The translations under genes and the position numbers were made by a program. 64,000 bases of DNA from Incurvaria masculella. Taxonomy: Eukaryota > Arthropoda > Insecta > Lepidoptera > Incurvariidae. Position 1 is the first letter of the stretch; every line of letters starts with the position of its first letter. Location: the NCBI GenBank assembly GCA_946894095.1, contig OX335641.1, positions 15,084,501 to 15,148,500 of the forward strand, in the 5' to 3' direction. A model generated the notes under the pieces. It ran no database searches and was not told the origin of the DNA. It saw only the letters and a list, made by a program, of their open reading frames with translations. Positions 9,243 through 20,714 of the stretch are shown here, in pieces.

Positions 9243-11059
9243 AGGAATTGATGGTCCATGAATATAAGAACTTTATATTTGTTTCATTCCGTTTCATTTA
9301 CCTCTAGTCATCAGTTCAGTATCAGCCTCGTTAGCCCAGTGGCGCGATGCCTTGCGATTCGATAATTTGACCAATCGGTCCACAATTGACCGAGAAATCG
9401 GTGAACTGATATTAAAAATACAGAACCTTCTCCTTTTGTTAAGTCGGTTAAAAAGTTCTGGTATCACCATTGCCACATACATATTACTTGTATGTGGCAT
9501 GAACTGGTACAAACATACTTCTTAATAATAACAACAATATCGCTTTGTTTTCGATATTTTATTAGGTCATCGGTGGCGATCACATAGAAATAGGATGTAA
9601 GCGCGCGCGCTAGGTCTATGGGTGATCATCTTTGGTGAATTCAAAACAGCAAAATTTTGCGGTTTGGTCTTTTGCAAAGATGGGATTGAAGTCAGTTCGT
9701 GGTTTATTTATTTGGAAAAATGCCATCAGCGAGGCGTCGAAATATCGGTCTAGAGACTCTTTTCATCCATTTTCCATTTCATTCATTCATACAAAATATG
9801 GAAGTGACTCTATTGTTTGGGCGAATCTTAATAAAATTTAAAAAGACAATTTATTGTATCCTGCGGAAGGACATAAGCTGACCAGACGCCCAGTCGTACG
9901 AAATGCTTATAACTTAACCTTGCTTCAAACCATACCAATTACCCGATTTAGATGTGGTTTATATTTAAGTCTAGCCTAAATAAACGCGATACTTATAGGC
10001 TACATAACATCACGCTAACTTGCCAGAGGTGTGAGCAGTGGGGGTTAAATATTTATAACAAAACGATAAGTGGACTGCTCCCCAATAAGTATGCCATGGA
10101 AAATAGCGGAGTACATCAATCTTAATTACCGGTGGGGTTAAAGGCTCAAACCTAAAAGGCTACTCACTCGATTAATATGCGAATTGCATCTACGTATGAG
10201 ATCTATGGGCGCGTTCGGGTTTCGGATGGGTGACTGTTTTAGATGTTGAGGCTTCCTGTGGTACGGATTCCACGTAAAGCTTTAGGTTCTCTTTCTTACT
10301 AACTAGGTTTTAGTGGTAATCCCGCCTGAGGTACCAACCATCGCACTGAATGTAAGATGGTCGAATTAGCTATGAAAATGTCCATGTTTTCCATCCATAT
10401 CAATGAAGCAGTGCCAGTGCAGTGCAGAAAGAAATGAATTTCAATATTAGGATGTTTTCTTATTAAATCATGCCAAATCGGCTGAACCGATTTTGATTAA
10501 ATATCGTAGGTAGATACATTCGGAGATAGAGGAGTCCAGCTCACTTGTTTGTCAGTTTAAGTTTTTTTTATCGTCCATTAGAAAAACCTATCCATATACA
10601 CTCGGAGTAGTCAACAGTTTTTTGTCTGCCGATTCGATTACCTCTAACGAAGAAGAATCTTTACGAAACTTTTGGCGGTTTGCATTTTTTTTATCTTACA
10701 AACTATTTTTTTATATTATCGTGGGGTCAAAAAGAACTAATTTATTATTCATGGGATGACGATATTATATATAATGCACAGAAGGAACCGCTACGAGCAA
10801 TAATACTGAGTATAGGTCACTGGAACAAATTAATCAAAATAAAAAAAACAAAACCTATTAGGCCTACTATTGACGAAACAAAGCGAGACCCCGGTTTGGT
10901 GATATTTCTTTGGTGGAAATTAAAACCCATATTCCAATAAATATCACTATTCTTCGCGTGGTGATTAATATATTAATCCGTGTTTACTGATAGTATGTGC
11001 GAGATCGTGACGGGACTGCGATTTATCAACATAATTTAACAACAACTAGTGGCGTTAAG

Positions 11060-11420
11060 GAAAAATGTTAGGTGCCTCAGGGATCCCACCTGGGTCCCTC
11101 ATTTTTCCTAATTAATATTAAGTATATTATTATTATATTATTCATTAGAAGTTTATTACGTATGCAGATAGTTTCAAACTTTACTTAGAAATGAATAATA
11201 TCATGGATTGTAAATTGGTCCAAGAGGACATTGATGGAATCAATAATTGGTGCAATCGAAATGACATGTCTTTAAATATGGGGAAACGTAATCATATAAC
11301 GTTTTCCCGTAAGAATAGCCGTACTGATGTGGCCTATTACATTAACACATAAAAGCACTGGCAGAAGTGGAATACCTAAAATATTTAGGAGTTATAGGAG
11401 GACAGCACAATGCCCTTTAT
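11060..11420 (+). pseudogene. Non-LTR reverse-transcriptase fragment
   Basis: Reading + with frame breaks gives GVPQGSHLGPSF, then YADSFKLYLEMN, QEDIDGINNWCNRNDMSLNM and VEYLKYLGVI. These are the B, C and D blocks of jockey/I-type LINE reverse transcriptases (xPQGSxLGP; YADDxK; WC..N.M.LN). The catalytic YADD is YADS, and stops separate the parts, so it is dead. Both ends are missing. Confidence 0.8.
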
Positions 11421-12739
11421 GTTTACGTGGACGTGGACGTGTATGTAAAAAGCATCCCAAATATTGGAGTTTGTGTCACGAAAAATTGCAGTACTCAAAC
11501 GATTACTCACTTTTATAACACTCTATAATGCTCTTGTTAGAAGCTCCTAGAGAACGTCGGGAATTTTTCAAAATGTGTGATGTATGTGGAGTATGTATGT
11601 TGTAGTGTGGTGTAGTGTACAGTAAATAGTGTATGTGTGAATGTATATTAAGTACTTATACGTATTATCAAAAAACCAAAATTTAGGCGTAAATAGTATT
11701 TATCTCGAACATTGATGTTTATTGTAGGTATAGTAGTACTAATAATAATAAATTTAATTAAAATATACACACATAGGTAGGTAGATGACTATGTACTTTT
11801 TGTCGATTTCGGGATAACCCGAAATGGGGCCCCACAGACCTGTTGCTTGGGTTTTCGAAATAATTCGCGGTCTTCGTCCCGATAAAATTGACCCTTCGCC
11901 TCAGTGAGACGATGTCGATGGCCACCTAAAAGAAATTCCCCACAAAATGGCGGTATCAGGGTCATCATTCTAAAAGGCACTCACTTCTACCTTATATCCT
12001 CCTGAACTTGCCACTCCTACTGCTTCGATTTTCTTTAGGTCCGTTTAGATGTCATTCTCGGAGATTACGTGAAATTGCTAAGATTAAATTTTTTTACAAA
12101 TATATCAAAGTATTTTAATATTTTAGTTAAAACGCTGAGTTGCTATGAAACCAATGTATCCGTGTTATGTTTAACGGTGGTTACAATTAAAATATTCATT
12201 GTCATGTGGCAGAGTTAGGAAACTGCTCACGTTCCCTACTTCATAGCCTTACCCCTTCAACTGCCATAGTTGCTCCATGGGCCGACAGTCATTCCATTAT
12301 TCCGAAACTGATTTCCTACCCGCAACGAGAAAAGTAACAAAATTCGAAATTTCCTTAAGGAGCGGAGCCTCCCACTCGTTCAATTCCTTCTTTTCAGCTT
12401 TCGAGGCGAGAACTCCGGTCCACCAGATAGCGGTATTCCTGGTATGTTACTAGTCTCAGACTATCGCACTCCATATGTGCCTACTGCATATTGTGTCAAT
12501 TCCTGCATTCATTCACCGTAGCTTTGGTTTGTTTTGTGTATTATGGCCCCTCGGCTACCTCCTATGAACACACAGCTATATCATTTAATTTCGTTTTATT
12601 TGTTGGAGCTGCGCCGACCTGCAGGCAAAATCTCTTGTGTTTGCGTCGCATAATTGCGACATGTAAAGAGCCAGGCAAAGGATTTTTTTAGTTAATTTTT
12701 TTAATTGATTTGATATTGACTAAAGCGATTTGACGAAAC

Positions 12740-13460
12740 GACTCCGGGGGGCTTAACCGCATCATTTTCAGGAACAGCAGAGCCACTCGGATTCCGTAAG
12801 ACCCCGCTTCGGTCCGCTGCGACCTTAGACGTCGCCGCTGGGCCAATGAGCAAGCCGAAGCGCCGCTCGTGCAGGGCGACCGGCAGTGCAATTACGAAGC
12901 ACAAAATTGGGTGTAGGTTGCTGTACTTACAGCAATATGACAGCTTTTGCGATTACGAAATCGATGCACGCACAAATGGTGCGGCACTCAGCGCTACCCG
13001 CAGCAATTAGGTCAACTCAATACATTTCGCGTCGAATCGGTATTACGAAACGGCAGAGAACTGTCAAATGCGGGGAGGTAAACGCCTATTTCGTCTGCTC
13101 GTCTAGTCAAGTACCTCAAAAGTTGACCTATTGTCGACACAGATTAGTCCGTGCTGGATGTAGATGGATGAAAAACGGCTTCGTAATCGCGCTTTAGAAA
13201 TGACGGGGGCGCACCTACACGTACCGCGGCACCATCCTCAAATTTTGCGTAATCGCACTGCGGGCCTTCATAGCGGGACGATTATAACTGGCCCTGGCGA
13301 GTTCGACGGGCGTACATGGCCTACCGGTACGCCCAACGCGTTGCTGTCGATACGAGGCGCCATGCCAGGAGCCACCCGGGCAGCGCCAGCCGCCCGCAGC
13401 CGACAAGCCGCATCCCACGCCGCTCCGCCCCCACCGCCGCCGCGCTCCATGCACCGATGA
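12740..13460. other. GC-rich block of unknown nature
   Basis: This stretch is far richer in G+C and CpG than its surroundings and contains repeated ATTACGAAR-like motifs on both strands (for example near 12890, 12950, 13042, 13180 and 13250). Frames are open on both strands only in short runs. It could be an old insertion, a promoter-like CpG block upstream of gene 2 exon 3, or a decayed gene. I do not recognise any protein family. Confidence 0.35.
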
Positions 13461-14208
13461 AGTCACGAAGCTAAATTCCTACTGAAGAAGACACCCCGGT
13501 TAAGAACCCCAAGAAGTGTTCAATTAAATTCAATCCCATAACGCATCCGTTGTTACAATATATACTTTACTGAGTTGTTTAAATTGTTTTCATTGTAATA
13601 AAAGAATGAAAGGTTTATCTGCGTTCTTCCTTTGCGTTTTCTCAGCTCAGTTAGGCACTGCTCTCGTAGATTCTTCTGGCCCCATGCTGTGAGATAAGGG
13701 TCTCCCCTTTATTCGGTAGGGTTTGGAGATCATTTCGGATCGGCACCACCGAGTAAATTTATCTTTTCGTAATTAGAAGCAGTCAAATCTTGTCTCACAT
13801 TCAGTCCTTTCTGTTTGTAGAAAATTATCCATATCTGTTGTTCCTTTCTTATATTTAGTTCTAGATTCATTCCAATCATTCGAACTTAAATTCCATTTCA
13901 TCCACCTTTCTTATTTCTTTTTTTTCAATTTTTCTAACCGCCACATAATATCTTACATAATGGATAAGTTAAACAGGTATACATATATTTACAAACTAAC
14001 CTCTAACGTCTAAGTCTAACCATGAAGTTTAATGTCGGTTATTCATCGTCCACAGCAATTAACCGTCTTGATAATTGACGAATCCAATAGTGTGTGTACA
14101 ATGAAGGAATGTTTGGAAAAAAATGTAACCATCTACGAGTATGAGAATACTGCCAAATTAAAATATACGTATATTTTAATCCATCTTATACGTATATTGT
14201 ATTGCCAG

Positions 14209-14338
14209 GGTTTTGGACGGGCGGTATGGCTGGTTTCGGTGTGACGGCGGGCGCCCACCGCTACTACTCGCACCGAGTCTTCAAGGGTAATCTCCTCTGC
14301 AGATCATCCTTCTTATCTGCTTCACCATAGCGGGCCAG
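14209..14338 (+). pseudogene. Desaturase gene 2, exon 3 with 1-nt deletion
   Basis: Between a good acceptor (ttgccag) and donor (ccag|gtagta). It encodes WTGGMAGFGVTAGAHRYYSH then RVFKGNL. Gene 3 reads AATCTGCCTCTGCAG where this copy reads AATCTCCTCTGCAG, one G fewer. Downstream the frame hits TAG at 14328-14330 before the donor. All other lengths match, so the deletion is clear in this assembly. Confidence 0.85.
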
Positions 14339-14682
14339 GTAGTAAACCTAAAGTTTCTAAGAAACTGATCAAATTGTGCTACGAATAAGATAATTGGTCA
14401 ACATAATTGCCTCATCAGTCAGGTAAATATTGTTTGTTTCTCATAAATAAACCGGGTTCTAAGGTACCGTTTTTGCAATTAACCATCCGACGCATTTCTT
14501 AATGAGAAGGTGAGTTCGTCGCATGAGGTGGGCTGCGAAGGGTAATTGCGTAATGTTTAGGTAGCCTGTTCCTTGTGATGGTATCTTCAATTGCAACTGA
14601 TTTGTCTTACAGGTAATTTCGTAGGCGGAGGCCTACGAAAATTTGGGCCATTTGAGTATAATGCCGCTTGAGCGGCTCGTAA

Positions 14683-15073
14683 CCTAGTGGCGCGGGGACT
14701 TCCCTAGCATAAAAGAGATCTGGGTTCAAATCTTCGCCCAATTCAATCACCAATTTCTTTCTCTTCTGAGTTGGATAAGTGCATTTCGTCCAAAATGCGA
14801 GCCGCTCCTTGGTTTGGAATCCATGTAAAACTGTAGATCCCTTGCTCTACTAGGTGGTAGGGTTTAAGCCCATCCGGGTGGGTACCATCGCATTGGATGA
14901 AAAGATGGTCGAAGTGGCAATGAAAAATTGTCCGTGTTTTCCATCCAGTTCAATGTAGCCGTGCTCATAAAGGAGAGGTCCTGGCATGGCATTTAATTCC
15001 TTCGGGAATGTGGTATATGGGGCTAATATCATAACGGTAGTTGTGTGCCATCCATGTCAGGCTGCATAAAAAA
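14683..15073 (+). mobile_element. tRNA-derived SINE, longest copy
   Basis: Starts with a tRNA-like head: A-box text AACCTAGTGGCGCGGGGAC (from 14691) and B-box GGGTTCAAATC (14722-14732). The body has GTGGTAGGGTTTAAGCCC, CATTGGATGAAAAGATGG, TTTTCCATCCAGTTCAATG and the tail CAGGCTGCATAAAAA. The RNA polymerase III promoter boxes and poly-A-like tail define a SINE. Other copies: 5186 (-), 24786 (+), 26765 (+), 31261 (-), 48545 (+). It lies in intron 3 of gene 2. Confidence 0.75.
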
Positions 15074-15275
15074 TATTTATTATTATTACATGGCCCTTTA
15101 AGTACTATATCGAGAAATTGTGAATATATAAATAAAGATGCTGAGAAATTCCTGTGCATATCGGCTACGAATACTCGGCTCCAGATCGAAGAACAAGGCG
15201 GCACCCCCACTCAGATAGCGCTACTATCGCTCTATATATACTTTGGTAACCAACCGGTGTGTTCTTGTGCCGCAG

Positions 15276-15481
15276 GCGCCGCTTCGCACTTGGGTCCGCG
15301 ACCACCGCGTGCACCACAAGTACTCGGAGACGGCGGCGGACCCGCACGACGCGAGCCGCGGCTTCTGGTTCTCGCACGTGGGCTGGCTCATGATGCGCAA
15401 GCGGCCCGAGGTGCTGCAGAAGGGAAAATTTATAGACATCAGCGACATCGAAAACGATCCCCTCGTTCAGTTTCACACCAA
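15276..15481 (+). CDS. Desaturase gene 2, exon 4 (histidine box 2)
   Basis: Acceptor gccgcag, donor ccaa|gtgagc, 206 nt, open in the family frame. Encodes PLRTWVRDHRVHHKYSETAA, RGFWFSHVGWLMMRKRPE and DISDIENDPLVQFHTK. Some 135 bases in the middle are identical or nearly so to exon 4 of gene 3, although the flanking introns differ. Confidence 0.85.
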
Positions 15482-17691
15482 GTGAGCAAACTTAAGTACT
15501 TCTATTCGCATGAATACAATCACCGATCGAACTAAATTGGATCGATAAATATAATGGAATACCACCATATTTTTTGTGGTATTTCTCAGAATCTTAGGAT
15601 ATTAAGAAAGAAAATACCCACTTAATATTAGGTTATATGCGATGTTGGGTCGCCATTTAAACAGCGAATCACTTCTCTGTAAAACTGGAAATTCGTAAAT
15701 AGTTTGGATTAAAGTTTTCATCTACTTTTATTTTATAGAACAACAATATAAAAAAATAAATTATAAACATCTCCTTGCTCAATATTATCTAAGAGTTCGA
15801 TGAACGAGTATTACATATTTAACACGAATTCTTAGATCAAGAAAAGTATCGTGGCAAAACCCGTAATTTCGGTAATGTTGGGCTCTCGCGGGCTAAATCA
15901 ATTTCAGGTATACCCTATTTCAGTTAGCCGCGAAGCATTAGCCTCTCTCACTCTACGTACTGCCTGTAACAGATAAAGATAGAACACAAGTGGGTGGCGA
16001 CCCTTTAACCAAATCACGTTCAACTATTCGGAATGTGCGTGAGCGCATAATACGGCCCGTTGTACACGCACGCATTCCAGTGACTTGTTTCCCTCCACTC
16101 ATTGACAGAATTTCAAAGGGCGTTTTCGAAATATATTTATTTATATATATATTTAGAACATTAACATAGACGTAGCGCTCAGTTGATTCATTGAATGTGC
16201 AGAATGTTAGAAAAATGATTTTTTTTTGACTGAGGAATCAGGCACGTGCCATTATATGGTACATGATCACCTCATTATGCTCTTAATGCTAAAAAAACAT
16301 TAAAAAGCACCGACAAAGACGGCCGTAATCATAGCAATAAGCTTCCGTGCAGATACGGAAACCTAAACCCTAAATAAATATTATTTAAAAAAAAATACCT
16401 TAGAATATTGTGAGATTACATTTATTAAAAAACAATAGATTGATGTTTAATGTATTATCTTATAAACCGATGTCTCACTCCTTTAAAACTCACGAAATAA
16501 TTATTGATCATAGTTTCTTCGGTCGAAGACAACGGTCGTGTCTTTTGATTTTGAATATTTGAAATCGCCGGAGATTGCTCATATTTTTAAGTTTGTAAAT
16601 ACTTCGGAATATCGAAGATAACTCGCACGCCATATATTTGGAAAGCACGTCCGTACCGTACAAAGTCCGAGTCACGAGTAAAAGAAAGCGCACGTGTGAA
16701 ACCGGCCGGAATATCGGCGCCGTCGGGGATAGCGGACTAATCACTTAGATGAAAAAAGAATGGATACGGTACCTCCATACTGACGATAGTTCAAAAGCGT
16801 TCCTATTTTTAAAAAAACTCACACACCTATACCTTTACATGCACACCAAACTTTAATACGTAAAGGGTAATAGAGCAGGACCAAGGTATAAGAAAATGCA
16901 TCATGCGAAAAAGTGACAAATAGATTTATCTAATCGCGAAAGAATGAAATGAGACAACAATTTCCTTAAATTGAATTAGTTATAGCGTGAGAAAAAGGGA
17001 TGGTGACATTTGTGACGTCTGGTCGTAGATATAGTGCAAAATTCATCCTAATCCATCATGACACATGAACGATGCGCGCATGCTAAGCTCTTTGACCAGA
17101 ATGGCGCGTCAAAACTAAATGAATAATGAAAGTGAAAACGGCAGGGTTGCCAAAAATGATCACAAAAATAAATAACAATATATTCTATTGTAAATTAAAA
17201 TATTAAGGTTCCTATTTAGTGATAGTGGTCAGAACAAGTAGTACCATGATTGTATAGTTAACAAGGCATCAAATAATCTTTTTGCGAATTTGCAAGCGGG
17301 AAAATGAAAAAAATAGAAATGGAATCATTCTTTAAACCATCGTTTTTCTGAGTAAAAATCATCTATATTAAGGATAAATTAATAAAGTCGAATATACACA
17401 ATTTGTAAATATTTAAATCATAAAATAAAATAAACACAAAGAGGGAATCATTAATGTATAGCAAGTATGGGTCAAACATTGCAAAACGAATAATATTGAT
17501 TATTCTTGAATTGTCCATGTTTGCATTTTATGCATTTAAAAATTTCGTTCAATGCGTTTTAGATGCTAAAAAATAGTTCAAATAATAGTCAGTACAGTGT
17601 TATGTAAAACCTGTTGATGATTATTGCCGTTTGCCGTAAATGTGTGCGGGTATTTTGATAAACCACTAAGTTCTTTCTTTTTACAATTTGT

Positions 17692-17985
17692 TTAATTTCC
17701 TTCAAATAGGTTCACTTTATTACGCTTTCGTCCTTTTGTCGCGGCTTTAATCCCCGGATTGGTTTTATGTATATGATAAAGTTTTACATTTACATATTTT
17801 TCGATAATAGCCCTAAGAAGATGGAGTCTATGATTAAATGTAGCAGGTTGAAGAAATGAATACTCATTTAATGACAAAAGGACATTTGAGCCAAGAAACC
17901 ACTTGAGAATTTTAATCTTTATGGAAACGAGCTGTCTGTCACATGTAACATTTTGACCATTTTCAAGGATGTACCTTTTTATCAC
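17692..17985 (-). pseudogene. P-like transposase, C-terminal part
   Basis: Open - strand frame of 97 codons with WFLGSNVLLSLNEYSFLQPA, FNHRLHLLRAIIEKYVNVKL, then a basic end (KAATKGRKRNKVN). I recognise the RL.LLRAIIEKYVN.RL pattern from THAP9/P-type proteins. Placement inside an element with P-like ends supports it. Likely a remnant exon. Confidence 0.55.
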
Positions 17986-18249
17986 AGCCTCAGAACTAAG
18001 ACATATTTTACAAACATCCTAAACGACATTATAAAAAATAATAAACAGTACGTAGACTATTGTTTTGTGGCAGCCCTACTTGTTTTTTAATAAAATTTAT
18101 TTCAATATATGATACTGAAATGAAAACAAAAATAAAAATAGAACTGATAATTTAAGTTTGCTTGTGCCAACCCTGTTTGCGCCTTTACAACACATAAAAG
18201 GTTTCAGGTCAACTAAACTAAAATTATACTGAATATGCTTGTACTTACA

Positions 18250-18322
18250 CATGGAATGTGATTCCATTGCTCTTGTTGTGCTTATTAGTGTTATTTCGAC
18301 ATTTGTCAACCACACAAGACAT
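18250..18322 (-). CDS. THAP-domain start of P-like transposase (exon 1)
   Basis: ATG at 18322, MSCVVDKCRNNTNKHNKSNG, then ITFH and a donor (tgt|gtaagtac). In THAP fingers the pattern is C-x2-4-C near the start and a later C-x2-H; only the first cysteine pair is in this exon. It sits about 155 bp inside the 5' end of the element at 18476. The following exon was not identified. Confidence 0.6.
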
Positions 18323-18617
18323 TTTGAAGGCATTTTGTTGATATTTTGAAATCTTGCTCAACTGACGCGCATGGATTGACGTTTGACACCGACTGAGAGC
18401 ATATGAGCTGACTGAGCTTATATTTGACGGACCGTAAAATTTTTTTAGTCCCCTATCCATTCCTTTTTCATCTAAGACTAATCACAAGTAAGTCTTTTGT
18501 TCTTGTAAAAGTGGAGGGGTGCGTGGTGCATCGCGCTTATCTGAAATAGAGTATAGCCATCACTTGGTTTTTGGGACCTGTTGGTATATTTTTCAACTGA
18601 TTTAGATGATATTCTAC

Positions 18618-18745
18618 TTTTTAGGGTTCCGTACCCAAAGGGTTCCAACGTAACCCTATTACTAAGCATCTTTTTGTGTTAAATTTTGTACGATGGTACG
18701 GAACCCATCGTGTGCGAGTGCGACTCGTACTTGGCCGGTTTTTTT
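18618..18745 (+). repeat. (CCGT)-family dispersed repeat, internally deleted copy
   Basis: Has the 5' end TTTAGGGTTCCGTACCCAAAG and the 3' end GTACGATGGTACGGAACCC ... CTCGTACTTGGCCGG but lacks the microsatellite and middle. This shows both ends of the family clearly. Confidence 0.8.
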
Positions 18746-19432
18746 TCAGAATATTTTCTCCTTTTATAAATTGATGGGTTTGATTTAAAAAAACAGTTTT
18801 TTATAGCATTTAATAAGAGCTTGTTTTTAGAAAGGTTTTTTTCTAACCATCAACTCTAATTTAGTGCACTTAACATGCGTTCAACACAAATAAACGGAAG
18901 TTAGTCGACATCAGGCTTTGATTGTAAAATTCAACAATTTACTTCGCGTTCCGAAAAAAGGCGCACACGAATGAAACATCCTGAGAATTTTCGATATGAA
19001 ATGCTGTAGGTGAGTACCGGTAATCAACCTTCGGACTAATGGGACAGCGGATGTTTTTCGATAATTGATATTAACCCTTTTCATTGAAATTTTGTTTTTC
19101 TAGGTAGTTGTAATTATTATTATTACTAAACAAAATTTCCCGAAAATTTATGTATAATTAATTTAATTAATAGGGGTTTCCCTATTAACTTATATTAGAT
19201 AAATGATATGTTTGTATTAAGATTTATATCAAAATGTTTTAGGGTATATATCATGGATATAGGTTAAGATATAAACAAAAAATTAGAAACGTAAAGACGT
19301 AGATCTTAGTTGGTTTATTCGATGTGGAATATTTTAGAAAAAAAAAAAAAATTAACTGAGGATATAGGCACGAGCCAAAGTATAGAGCTCGAGCACCTCT
19401 TTATACTCTCAAGGCTCCTTAACACGCTTACC

Positions 19433-19818
19433 TCCAATATTTTGGGTTTATTTTTATTTTATCTCAGCGTCGGTTAAGTATAAACAACCGTAGAAAAATC
19501 GAAATATCAAAGTTTTGAATATTATCTAGTGTATAACCGTAGAATGGCTTTAATAAGTAAATTATATTAAAATAAAGAAAACATGTTTGTGAACACCTAT
19601 TTACATCGTTTTTACTAGAATTTCAAGCCGGCGGCGCTTGGAAACTACAAATGATTAAGACACATTTCTTTTTTGTGGTAGATCTAATATTTATGATTTT
19701 TTGTTTCATCAAATATTAACTTTAAAAAGTAGACTTTACAAGTCAAAAACCTAAATTTCGCTACGTCCCGCTCGATTTTCCGCGCTTGCAACAATAAACC
19801 CTAACGTAAACTCATTTC
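19433..19818 (+). repeat. Dispersed repeat family (ATTATCTAGTGTATNACCGT), copy 1
   Basis: Contains GGCGTCGG near its start, ATTATCTAGTGTATAACCGT, CGCTTGGAAAC, AAAAAGTAGACTTTAC and ends ACAATAAACCCTAACG. The same order of motifs occurs at 35953-36310 (+) and 27296-27690 (-). No coding potential; type unknown. Confidence 0.75.
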
Positions 19819-19974
19819 ATTTTCATTTCATTTATTTAAACTTTTTGGTAGTCAAACTACACCAAGTAACGTCACAAAGATCCGCGGATTCGATCAACCC
19901 AGTAAAGAAGAACGCAAAGAAACTTCACGGGTTAACATAATATATTTTTGCCAGGTCGCATAAAAAAAATAATA

Positions 19975-20014
19975 TGTGGCGATTAAGCGAATCAGAAGTA
20001 GGTGAAAAAGGCCC
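19975..20014 (+). repeat. Broken end of a 165-bp MITE
   Basis: GCGATTAAGCGAATCAGAAG TAGGTGAAAAAGG matches the right end of the MITE at 30487-30655. It is cut by the TTAA MITE that begins at 20015, giving an order of insertion. Confidence 0.6.
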
Positions 20015-20564
20015 TTAAGGTGGCCCATCCCGCTCATCTCCCCATACAAAAGGGGAAAGAAGATCACGCCCATATTTCTTGTTTAAGATCCAACATTTTG
20101 CTCAAAATAGCTTTATTTGATCGAACTAGATGTCTGATGACCATTGGCATTGTAAAATTGTGTTTGGTTTCTAAGTTATAAGGTCCGAAAGTTCGAATTT
20201 TTCGCGCGTTTTATACAATAACTTTGGAGGTGGATTACGCAATGATAAAGTAAAAACATCTTAAAAAGATTAGTCATCAGACATAGCTTATTTAATCAAG
20301 ATTTATAATCCATTTGGTTTTTGTTAGATTTTTTACTACAGCGGTCGTGGTTTACTTTTAGCTATAAGTCGTTTTAAAATTCAAATTTTCGTAAATCTTA
20401 CCAAATCATACACTATGCACATTGTCTTTTTTGTGGGCATGTTGCATCTTCCTCATCACGGAGCCTGTCTTATTCTTTGAAACAGAGAAGGTTCCCGAGC
20501 GCAATAGCACGGTTTTGTACCGTACCCGCGATTGAGTTAGTCCCGCCGGGTTGGGCCGCCTTAA
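20015..20564. mobile_element. 552-bp TTAA-flanked MITE, copy 2 (inverted)
   Basis: TTAA at 20015-20018 and 20561-20564. Reverse complement of the element at 2948-3499 over its full length with modest divergence, including GGGAAAGAAGATCACGCCC, CGCGCGTTTTATACAATA and CGGTCGTGGTTTACTTTT. Non-autonomous. Confidence 0.85.
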
Positions 20565-20599
20565 ACTACATTTTGTGGCGTAAATTTTACTCGAAGGGG

Positions 20600-20714
20600 G
20601 TGAAATAGGGGATGAAAGTATATATGTGGATTTCAAATAATATCCAGGAAATCATTCAGCCCGACATTAGTCCAAAACGACCTTGACCCGAGCGGAGCCG
20701 GTTACCTCAGCTAG
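20600..20714 (+). repeat. Helitron-like 3' end fragment
   Basis: Ends GAGCGGAGCCGG...CTCAGCTAG, the same terminus as the element at 40321-41171. CTAG fits the CTRR end of Helitrons, with a GC-rich hairpin just before it. Confidence 0.4.

Larger units (their letters stand above)
9243..14208. other. Intergenic region between desaturase genes 1 and 2
   Basis: No host exon was recognised here; in particular no counterpart of desaturase exons 1 or 2 (the MWEK region) was found. Contents: a tRNA-like SINE head at about 9327-9370 (TTAGCCCAGTGGCGCG), decayed SINE text at 10130-10430, a reverse-transcriptase fragment at 11060-11420, and a GC-rich block at 12740-13460. The - strand frame at 11789-11980 is open and includes GQFYRDEDRELF, but I do not recognise it. 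The remainder is AT-rich with no clear structure. Confidence 0.6.
16744..18476 (-). mobile_element. P-element-like DNA transposon with THAP-type exon
   Basis: A 1733-bp element with inverted ends CTTAGATGAAAAAAGAATGG (16744) and, reversed, CTTAGATGAAAAAGGAATGG (18476). It is flanked by the perfect 8-bp target duplication ACTAATCA (16736-16743 and 18477-18484). Eight-base duplications are usual for P elements. On the - strand at 18322-18248 the frame reads MSCVVDKCRNNTNKHNKSNG then ITFH, the start of a THAP zinc finger (C-x4-C, then FH), followed by a GTAAGT donor. At 17985-17692 a frame contains NEYSFLQPATFNHRLHLLRA and IIEKYVNVKLYHIHK, like the C-terminal part of P/THAP9 transposases. The middle looks shortened, so it is probably not autonomous. 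Confidence 0.75.

Noticed and set aside
13164..13466. Proline/glycine-rich frames on both strands
   Set aside because: Open only because of high GC; no domain, splice pattern or homologue recognised.
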